Positions 1-6,494 of a stretch of 21,450 nucleotides of DNA are shown here, one piece after another (the first letter of the stretch is position 1; each line of letters begins with the position of its first letter). The position numbers and the translations under genes are program-made. The notes beneath the pieces are model-generated. The model was not told where the DNA came from, ran no database searches, and was given only the letters and a program-made list of their open reading frames with translations. The DNA comes from Alphaproteobacteria bacterium. GTDB lineage: Bacteria > Pseudomonadota > Alphaproteobacteria > Rhodobacterales > Rhodobacteraceae. The stretch is taken from assembly GCA_030425945.1 (NCBI GenBank), contig JAUHZL010000009.1, positions 1-21,450 of the forward strand, given 5' to 3'.

Positions 1-1
1 G

Positions 2-58
2 GCCGCCGCCTATTCCCGCACCTACACCGCCGCCGCAAAGGAGATGCGCCATGCGTGA
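2..58 (+). CDS. 3' end of an upstream gene (partial, unidentified)
   Basis: An open frame enters the window at base 2 and ends with TGA at 56-58. It encodes about 18 residues ending in KEMRHA. It overlaps the ATG of the following glycosyltransferase (51) by 8 bases, the kind of overlap seen throughout this window, and the next gene's ribosome binding site lies inside it. The Ala-rich, basic tail would fit the final helix of another glycosyltransferase, but 18 residues are too few to assign a family. This is an inference from frame and spacing only. Confidence 0.35.
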   Translation, partial: AAAYSRTYTAAAKEMRHA

Positions 59-1283
59 GATGATCCATCCGGCCGGGGGCATGGTGCAGGCGCTGCGCGC
101 CGAAGGACGCCGCGTGGCCATCATCCACTACTGGCTGACGGGGATGCGCGGCGGCGAGAAGGTGCTGGAGTCGCTCCTGCGGATGTTCCCGGAGGCGGAC
201 GTCTTCACCCATGTCTACGCGCCTGAGAAGATGAGCCCGATCATCCGGGCGCACCGGGTGACCGAGACCTCGGTCGCGCGGCTGCCCTTCGCGCGGCGGC
301 TCTACCCGTCCTACCTGCCCTTCATGCCGCGCGCGCTGGAGGAGATCGACCTGACCGGCTACGACCTCGTGATCTCGTCCGAGGCCGGGCCCGCCAAGGG
401 CGTGATCGCGCCGCCCGACGCGCCGCACCTGTGCTACTGCCACTCGCCGATGCGCTATCTCTGGGACCAGTACCACGTCTACCGGGCCGAGTCGGGCCTG
501 CTGCGGCGGACGCTGATGCCCTACCTCAGCCACGGGCTGCGGCAGTGGGACGTGACCTCGGCGCAGCGGGTGGACCGGATCGTGGCGAACTCGACCCATG
601 TGGCGGCACGGGTGCGCAAGTACTGGCGGCGGCCCTCGGACGTGGTGCATCCGCCGGTGGCGGTCGAAGCGTTCTCGGCCGTGCCGCCGTCCGAGCGCGG
701 CGGGTTCTACCTCTGGGCCGGGGAACTGGCCCCCTACAAGCGGCCCGACCTGGCGGTCGAGGCGTTCACCCGGATGGGCAAGCGGCTGGTGGTGATCGGC
801 GGGCCGGACAAGGCGATGGAGCGGCTGAAGGCCCGCGCGGGGGACTGCGTGAGCTTCCTCGGCCGGGTCGACGACGCGACCTTCCGCGACCACCTCGCGC
901 GCTGCGAGGCGCTGGTCTTCCCCGGCGAGGAGGATTTCGGGATCGTGCCGGTCGAGGCGATGGCCTCCGGCCGCCCGGTGATCGCCTATGACCGGGGCGG
1001 CGCGCGCGACACCGTGGTGGACGGGCGCACGGGCCTGCTGTTCCGGGACCAGAGCGTCGAGGGCCTGATCGACGCCGTCGAGCGGTTCGAGGCGCTGGGC
1101 CTCGCCGACCTGCCGGTGGACGTGCTGCAACGCCATGCCCGCCGCTTCAACGAGGCCGCGTTCCAGACCGGGATCGCGCGGGTGCTGCGGGCGATGGGGG
1201 CGGGGGCCGAGGCCCCGCAGCCGGTCAGGGCAGCGCCCACAGACGCAGGACACCTCCCTGCGATGGCCCTTCCCGCAGAGTGA
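51..1283 (+). CDS. Glycosyltransferase family 4 (GT-B fold)
   Basis: This is a predicted cytoplasmic enzyme that transfers a sugar from a nucleotide-sugar to a growing lipid-linked glycan. The 410 residues have the two-lobed GT-B layout. The N-terminal lobe begins at RVAIIHYWLTGMRGGEKVLE (21-40), and HSPMRYLWD (131-139) is typical of this family. The nucleotide-sugar lobe carries AGELAPYKRPDL (223-234), GRVDD (271-275) and the EX7E pair Glu294/Glu302 in EDFGIVPVEAMASGRPVIA. The ATG at 51 has AAAGGAG at 37-43, seven bases upstream. The first 20 residues extend beyond the usual family start. The last 19 or so residues lie past the fold and are encoded in the 59-base overlap with the convergent hydrolase. 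The context is exopolysaccharide synthesis. Donor and acceptor cannot be read from the sequence. Confidence 0.93.
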   Translation: MREMIHPAGGMVQALRAEGRRVAIIHYWLTGMRGGEKVLESLLRMFPEADVFTHVYAPEKMSPIIRAHRVTETSVARLPFARRLYPSYLPFMPRALEEIDLTGYDLVISSEAGPAKGVIAPPDAPHLCYCHSPMRYLWDQYHVYRAESGLLRRTLMPYLSHGLRQWDVTSAQRVDRIVANSTHVAARVRKYWRRPSDVVHPPVAVEAFSAVPPSERGGFYLWAGELAPYKRPDLAVEAFTRMGKRLVVIGGPDKAMERLKARAGDCVSFLGRVDDATFRDHLARCEALVFPGEEDFGIVPVEAMASGRPVIAYDRGGARDTVVDGRTGLLFRDQSVEGLIDAVERFEALGLADLPVDVLQRHARRFNEAAFQTGIARVLRAMGAGAEAPQPVRAAPTDAGHLPAMALPAE

Positions 1284-3012
1284 TGGTGACCGGGCGCGCG
1301 TCGGCCTCGGTCTCGCGCGCCGGGTCCTTGCCCGAGTGCAGGTTGCGCGCCAGTCGCGGAAAGCTCGACGCGGCGACGTGCAGGCGCAGCCGGTGCCCGG
1401 CGGGGATCTCGGCGGCGATGTCGCGCAGGGGCACGGTGACACGGACCGGCGTGCCGGGCGCCAGAAGGCGCGGGGAATCGTAGCCGTCGCGGTAGCGCAG
1501 CCGCAGCGCGCCTTCCTGCACGGTGATCGAGCGGCCGTCGGGGAACACCTCGGTCAGGCGCAAGACGAGGTAGGCGTCGGGCTGGTCGAGGGTCACGGTC
1601 AGCTCCGCCTCGATCGGACCGGCCAGCGTCAGGGGCGCCTCCAGCGGCGCGCTGGTGTAGAGGAGCAGGTCCCGCCGCCTCTCGATCGGGCGCTGGTCCA
1701 GCGGCCCTGCGCGCAGGTCGGGATCGCCGGTGCAGCAGATCGCCCCGCCGATGCTGGGCACCGGGTCGAGCGGGTCGGCGGTGAACGCGGCCGTGCCGGG
1801 GGTCGCATGCGGGTCGGCGGCCAGCGTGCCGGCGTCGAGGTGGAAGGTCACGCGCCGCGCTTCGGCGGGCGGCCAGGACGCGGCCTCCAGCCAGCGGTCC
1901 GCCCCCAGCACGTAGGCGAGGACGGGCGGCAGGTCGGGCGCGGGCGCGTCCTTCAGCGCGTGGGCGAGATGGCCCGAGATCAGCGCGTCGATGTCGCGGG
2001 CGGCCTCCGGGGCCACGGGGCGGTCGCCCACCGCACCGCTGGCGAAGGCCCCGGTCAGGTCGCAGTGCAGCCCCGGCAGGATGACGACGGTGCCGGGCGC
2101 GCCGCTGTCGCGCATCGCCTGCGCGATCCGCAGGCTCTCGCGCGCGCCGTCGTACCAGCCGTCGAGGATGAGGAAAGGCGCGTCGAAGCGGTCGGCGTCG
2201 CCGAGGAAGCCCGAGGTCTGCCAGAACGCCGGGTCGTCGAAGCCGTCGAGCAGCGCCTCGTAATCGGTCGGATCGGGGCGTACGGCGGCGACCGCGTCGC
2301 GCACCGGCAGGGTGGCGAGGCCCGCGGCATAGTCGATGGCGGCGGGGCGCTGCGCGTCGGGGGTCTTTTCGCCCGCGCCCGCGAACCAGCCGAAGCCGGA
2401 GGCCAGCGTGAAGACGCCGCCCTCGAAGAAGCCGAAGAAGCCGTGCGTGCCGCCGAGCGTGCCCGCCGCCCCGCCCGCGCCCACCGGCACGATGGCGCGC
2501 AGCATGGGCGAGCGCGTGGCGGCGGCCAGCAGTTGCGTTTCGCCCAGGGCGGAACAGCCGACCATGCCCACCCGGCCCGTGGACCAGTCCTGCGCGGCGA
2601 TCCAGTCGAGCGTCGCGGCGCTGTCGGCCCGGTCGTCGGGGTAGGGGGCAAAGACCCCCTCAGAGCGGTGCCGCCCACGCATGTCCTGCACCACCATCGC
2701 GTAGCCCTGCGGCAGGAGCAGCGACAGCGCGTGCCGCACCTCGCCGAAGCGGGTCTTGCCGTAGGGCAGGCGGATCAGCACCACGGGCAGCGGCAGGTCC
2801 GTGCCGCGCGGCAGGTAGATGTCGGTCGCCAGCCGCACGCCGTCCGGCATCGGCAGCAGGACGCTCTGCCGCGAGGCCCCGAGGCGGGCGACGAAGAGCG
2901 CGTGTTTCAGGTCCGCGACCGGCCCCTTCAGCCGCGCGCGGACCTGCGGCGACTGGACGAGCACGCCCATCAGGGCGACAAGGACAAGGATCAGTGCGAG
3001 AAGCCGCAGCAT
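1225..3012 (-). CDS. CocE/NonD family serine hydrolase, membrane-anchored
   Basis: This is a predicted alpha/beta-hydrolase of the CocE/X-Pro dipeptidyl-peptidase (S15-like) family, whose members cleave esters or amides. Residues 1-20 form a hydrophobic signal anchor, so the catalytic part probably faces the periplasm. The hydrolase domain (about 48-345) has the nucleophile elbow GCSALG with Ser154, the expected acid Asp288 in GWYDG, and His316 in LPGLHCD. A C-terminal beta-rich non-catalytic domain (about 365-590) is typical of the family, and 595 residues is a normal length. ATG at 3012 is preceded by GGAGG five bases upstream. The gene is divergent from the phosphopantetheinyl transferase and convergent with the first glycosyltransferase. 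Its substrate is unknown. Acting on the neighbouring NRPS/PKS product or on an acylated glycan is only a positional inference. Confidence 0.9.
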   Translation of the reverse strand: MLRLLALILVLVALMGVLVQSPQVRARLKGPVADLKHALFVARLGASRQSVLLPMPDGVRLATDIYLPRGTDLPLPVVLIRLPYGKTRFGEVRHALSLLLPQGYAMVVQDMRGRHRSEGVFAPYPDDRADSAATLDWIAAQDWSTGRVGMVGCSALGETQLLAAATRSPMLRAIVPVGAGGAAGTLGGTHGFFGFFEGGVFTLASGFGWFAGAGEKTPDAQRPAAIDYAAGLATLPVRDAVAAVRPDPTDYEALLDGFDDPAFWQTSGFLGDADRFDAPFLILDGWYDGARESLRIAQAMRDSGAPGTVVILPGLHCDLTGAFASGAVGDRPVAPEAARDIDALISGHLAHALKDAPAPDLPPVLAYVLGADRWLEAASWPPAEARRVTFHLDAGTLAADPHATPGTAAFTADPLDPVPSIGGAICCTGDPDLRAGPLDQRPIERRRDLLLYTSAPLEAPLTLAGPIEAELTVTLDQPDAYLVLRLTEVFPDGRSITVQEGALRLRYRDGYDSPRLLAPGTPVRVTVPLRDIAAEIPAGHRLRLHVAASSFPRLARNLHSGKDPARETEADARPVTITLREGPSQGGVLRLWALP

Positions 3013-3065
3013 CGGGTCCTCCGGGGTCGGGGTGCAGGCTGACGCGGAGCGCAGGCGGGGGCAAG
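3013..3065. promoter_or_regulatory. Short divergent promoter gap
   Basis: These 53 bases separate the start codons of the divergent hydrolase (minus) and phosphopantetheinyl transferase (plus). The hydrolase Shine-Dalgarno is on the minus strand at about 3017-3021. No convincing -35/-10 pair is visible on either strand, so promoters may extend into the coding sequences. The call rests on gene arrangement alone. Confidence 0.3.
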
Positions 3066-3755
3066 GTGGTCGAGGTCGATCTGTGGATCTGGTCGCTCGG
3101 GGGGGAGCCCGGCCCGCTGGCCGCGCACCTGTCGCCCGGGGAGGAGGCGCGCGCCGCCCGCTTCGTGCGCCCGGGCGACGGCGATGCCTACCGGATCGGG
3201 CGCGGGCGGCTGCGGGCGATCCTTGGCGGGCTGACCGGCACCGCCCCCGGCACGCTGGTCTTCGACACCAACCCGCAGGGCAAGCCGTCGCTGGCGGGCG
3301 GACCGTCCTTCAACCTCAGCCATTCCGGCGGGCTGGCGGTGCTGGCGGTCGGTCCTGCCGGGACCGCGCTGGGCGTCGACATCGAGGCCCCGCGCGCGGT
3401 CGAGGACGGCGTGGCGCGGCGCTTCTTCTCGCCCGCCGAACAGGCGGCGCTGGCCGACTGGCCCGGCGACTGGCTCGACGGGTTCTTCCGGATCTGGACC
3501 CGCAAGGAGGCCATCGTGAAGGGCTGCGGGCCGGGACTGTCGATGCCGCTCGACTGTTTCGACGTGACGCTGGACGACGCGCCCCGGCTGACGCGGCTCG
3601 ACTATCCCGGCCAGCGCGTGGCGGACTGGCAGATGCGCCACCTCGGCCTCGGACCCGGGCACCTGGGCGCGCTGGCGGTCGCCTGCGGGGCGCGCCCGCT
3701 CTCGGTGCGGCTGCGCGAGGGGCCTGCGGGTCTGCCGGTCCACGTCTCAGGCTGA
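3066..3755 (+). CDS. 4'-phosphopantetheinyl transferase, Sfp type
   Basis: This enzyme transfers the phosphopantetheine arm of coenzyme A to the conserved serine of carrier domains, converting apo to holo NRPS/PKS proteins in the cytoplasm. From the GTG at 3066 the protein has 229 residues, normal for the Sfp type. It shows FNLSHSGG (82-89), the Mg-binding GVDIE (103-107) and WTRKEA (144-149). An in-frame ATG at 2994 would add 24 residues but would overlap the divergent hydrolase start. The domain begins at VDLWIW, so GTG 3066 is preferred, although only a weak G-rich site precedes it. The gene runs convergent to the synthase operon with a 9-base tail overlap (3747-3755). Four carrier domains next door are its obvious clients. 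Confidence 0.92.
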   Translation: MVEVDLWIWSLGGEPGPLAAHLSPGEEARAARFVRPGDGDAYRIGRGRLRAILGGLTGTAPGTLVFDTNPQGKPSLAGGPSFNLSHSGGLAVLAVGPAGTALGVDIEAPRAVEDGVARRFFSPAEQAALADWPGDWLDGFFRIWTRKEAIVKGCGPGLSMPLDCFDVTLDDAPRLTRLDYPGQRVADWQMRHLGLGPGHLGALAVACGARPLSVRLREGPAGLPVHVSG

Positions 3756-6494
3756 GCCGTCCGCGAAGGCCGCGATGGCCGCTTCCAGCGTCGCCACCCC
3801 CTCGCGCCGGGTCCGTTCGATGGTGATCCGGCCGGTGCGCCGCGTGGTCAGGGTGCCGGCGGGCACGATGTCCTCCCAGCCGATCGAGCCCGGGAACGTG
3901 CCGCCCGAAGGCGTGATCGGGGTCACGACATGCAGCACCGGGAAGGGCACCGGCGCGGGACGGTAGGCGTCGCGCAGGGCGCTCAGGTGGCGGATGAAGC
4001 GTTCCTGGTCGGCTTCGAGGTCGGTGACCTGGTCCGTTGCCGCCCCGGTCAGGCGGGCGGCGAGCGCGACGAGGCCCAGCTTCCGCGCGGCGCGGTAGTA
4101 GCCGAGGAAGGCGGTCAGGCTGATCTCGCCCCGCCGCAGCATGCCCAGACGGTTCGCCAGCGCATGCAGCTTCTCGCGGCGGGCCAGCGCGGGGTCGGCG
4201 GCGAGGCGGGCGACGAAGCCCGGCTCCCACACGTCCTTCATCACGACGCCGGTGATCGTGGCCCCGTCGGCATGCAGCAGGCGCGCGGTTTCCAGTGCGA
4301 GGTTGCCGTGGACGCAGTTGCCATAGAGCAGGTACGGCCCCTCCGGCTGCGCGGCGCGCAGGATGTCGGCGTAGTGGCGCGCGACGTCCTCGAACCGCTC
4401 GTCGGTCAGGGTCAGGCCCTTGCCGGCCTCGACGGCCCGGATGCAGGTCACAGGGCGGTCGGCCCCGGGCAGGGCGGTCAGCGCCTGCGCCGTGGCGGCG
4501 TTGTTGATCGCGACCAGCGGGTGCCGTGCCCCGTCGCGCTTCAGCCGCATGATGCGCCAGTCGGCGGTCTCGCGCGGGCCCGGGACCGACGCGCGGGCAG
4601 CGGCGATGCGGCGGGCGAGCCGTTCGGGCGTCGGGGCCTCGTAGACCGCGGTGATGTCGAGATCGACGCCCAGCCCCGCGCGGATGCGGGTCAACAGGCG
4701 CAGCACCAGCACCGAATGGCCGCCGAGGTCGAAGAAGTCGGCCCCCGGCGGCACGGTGTCGAGCGACAGCACCTCGGCCCACCAGCGGGTCAGATCGGCC
4801 ATCAGGGCGGCGTCGGGTTCCGCCTCGGCGGCGGCGGTGTCGCGCCGCGCGGGCGGGCGCAGCAGGGCACGGTTGATCGCCCCGGTCGCGGTGCGGGGAA
4901 AGCCGCCCAGCACGGTGATGCCGGTCAGCGGCGGGGCGAGGCCCGCGCCGCGCGCATGGGCCATCAGGGTGGCGGGCAACTCGTCGAGCGGCATCAGCCC
5001 GGTCGCCCCCGGCGTGACAAAGCCGTGCACCCCGTCGGTGTCCCGCACCGTCGCGGCCTCGGCCACCATCGGGTGGGCGGCCAGCGCGTCGGCGATGCGG
5101 TGGGTGTCGTCCTGCGCGCGGGCCTGCCGCTGGGCCAGCGCCCCGGGCAGGGGCAGCGCGCCGATGGCCGTGTCGGGGGCGTCGAAGCTGGCGGCGAAGG
5201 CGTCGGTGAGCAGGTCGATCAGCGCCTCGATGGTTTCGGGCGCGAACATGTCGGGGACATACTCGGCCATGATCTGCCAGCCGCCGGGGCGGCCCATCAC
5301 GGCGAAGTCGAGGTCGTAGACCGCGCCGGGTGCATGGCTGGGCGACGAGACCAGTTCGAAGCCGCCGTAGGCCCGGCTCTGCATGAAGACGTGCTGGAGG
5401 TTGAAATTGACCGAGATCAGCGGCGTCCGGCCCGGATCGCGCGGCGGGTTCAGCCGCTCGACAAGCTGGTTGAACGGCATCGCCTGGTGCATCAGCGCGC
5501 CCTCGACGACCTGTTTCGCATGGCCGAGATGGGCGGCGAGCGGCGTGTCGGCCCCGGTCGGGAAGCGCAGGACGAGGTTGTTGATGAAGACCCCGATCAG
5601 CGGGTCGAGCGCGCTGTCGAGGCGTCCGGCGATCTGGGTGCCGAAGAGGACCTCGCCCGCCCCCGTGGCGCGCGCCAGCACCGCCGAGAACACCGCGCAG
5701 CCATAGGCGAAGGGCGACAGCCCCGCCGCGCGGGCGGCGCCCGTCAGCTTCGCGTCGAAATCGGCGGGCAGGGCGCGCAGGATCTGCGCGCAGGCGGTCG
5801 AGCGGACGGGCGGGCGCGGCTTGTCCGGTTCGACCTCGAAATAGGGCGCGCCCGCCAGCGTCTCGTCCCACCAGAGCGCATCCTCGTCGAGCGCCCCGGA
5901 GCCGAGGTAATCGGCCTGCCACAGCGCGTAGTCGCCGTATTGCAGCGGCAGGTCGGGCAGGTCGGGCGCGCGGCCCTCCTCGACGGCCTGGGCGATGGTG
6001 CCGATCTCGTGGCCCAGCACGCGGATCGAGGCGCCGTCGAAGCAGGCCTGGTGGACGACATAGACCAGCATCGCCCGCTCGGGGCTGAGGCGGATCAGCG
6101 TGGCCCGGATTAGGCCGGGCTGGCCGAGGTCGAACGGCCGGTCGGCGATCTCGTGCGCGATGTCGTCGACGCGGGCAGCCTGCTGCGCCGCGGGCATCGC
6201 GCGCAGGTCCACGAGGTCCAGCTTGAAGGGCACTTCGGCGACCACCTGCTGCACCGGGCCGGTCTCGGTCTCGGTGAAGCGGGTGCGCAGGATCTCGTGC
6301 CGGGCGATCACGGTGCGGAAGGCGGTCTCGAGCGAGGACGCCTGCACCGGGCCGCGCACCTCCCACCGGACCGCGACGTTCAACGCCACGTTGCCGGGCT
6401 TCGTCTTTTCCAGCACCCAGCAGCGGGTCTGCGTGGTGGTCAGCGGGAACTCGGCCAGGACCTCGGGGGCGGGGGTGGGGGAGGTCCGGCTCAT
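3747..6494 (-). CDS. Terminal NRPS protein: C - A-domain remnant - T - TE
   Basis: This 915-residue protein should receive the chain from the upstream synthase. The C domain (about 10-440) is full length, but its HHxxxDG motif reads HQACFDG (148-154), so the second, normally catalytic His is Gln149. Only an A-domain C-terminal stub follows (about 465-545). It begins after the usual A8 motif and ends in FPRTATGAINRALL, where the A10 lysine is Ala539. The T domain (about 560-632) has an intact FFDLGGHS with Ser594. The TE-like domain (about 655-912) has GPYLLYGNCVHG, with Cys727 in place of the nucleophilic Ser. Asp754 is in the usual acid position, but no His is evident near the C-terminus, and the usual HG oxyanion turn reads INNAAT. 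The ATG overlaps the upstream stop as ATGA (6491-6494), so translation is probably coupled. Without an A core this module cannot load its own carrier. It may be a non-canonical release or transfer enzyme, or it may be decaying. Confidence 0.93.
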   Translation of the reverse strand: MSRTSPTPAPEVLAEFPLTTTQTRCWVLEKTKPGNVALNVAVRWEVRGPVQASSLETAFRTVIARHEILRTRFTETETGPVQQVVAEVPFKLDLVDLRAMPAAQQAARVDDIAHEIADRPFDLGQPGLIRATLIRLSPERAMLVYVVHQACFDGASIRVLGHEIGTIAQAVEEGRAPDLPDLPLQYGDYALWQADYLGSGALDEDALWWDETLAGAPYFEVEPDKPRPPVRSTACAQILRALPADFDAKLTGAARAAGLSPFAYGCAVFSAVLARATGAGEVLFGTQIAGRLDSALDPLIGVFINNLVLRFPTGADTPLAAHLGHAKQVVEGALMHQAMPFNQLVERLNPPRDPGRTPLISVNFNLQHVFMQSRAYGGFELVSSPSHAPGAVYDLDFAVMGRPGGWQIMAEYVPDMFAPETIEALIDLLTDAFAASFDAPDTAIGALPLPGALAQRQARAQDDTHRIADALAAHPMVAEAATVRDTDGVHGFVTPGATGLMPLDELPATLMAHARGAGLAPPLTGITVLGGFPRTATGAINRALLRPPARRDTAAAEAEPDAALMADLTRWWAEVLSLDTVPPGADFFDLGGHSVLVLRLLTRIRAGLGVDLDITAVYEAPTPERLARRIAAARASVPGPRETADWRIMRLKRDGARHPLVAINNAATAQALTALPGADRPVTCIRAVEAGKGLTLTDERFEDVARHYADILRAAQPEGPYLLYGNCVHGNLALETARLLHADGATITGVVMKDVWEPGFVARLAADPALARREKLHALANRLGMLRRGEISLTAFLGYYRAARKLGLVALAARLTGAATDQVTDLEADQERFIRHLSALRDAYRPAPVPFPVLHVVTPITPSGGTFPGSIGWEDIVPAGTLTTRRTGRITIERTRREGVATLEAAIAAFADGSA

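Noticed and set aside
1135..3042. A plus-strand open frame of about 635 codons antisense to the CocE-type hydrolase.
   Set aside because: Its translation has no family features, while the minus strand carries a complete hydrolase with catalytic motifs, signal anchor and ribosome binding site.
2994..3065. ATG at 2994 as the phosphopantetheinyl transferase start.
   Set aside because: It would overlap the divergent hydrolase start and add 24 low-complexity residues before the family N-terminus. GTG 3066 fits better, though this is not certain.
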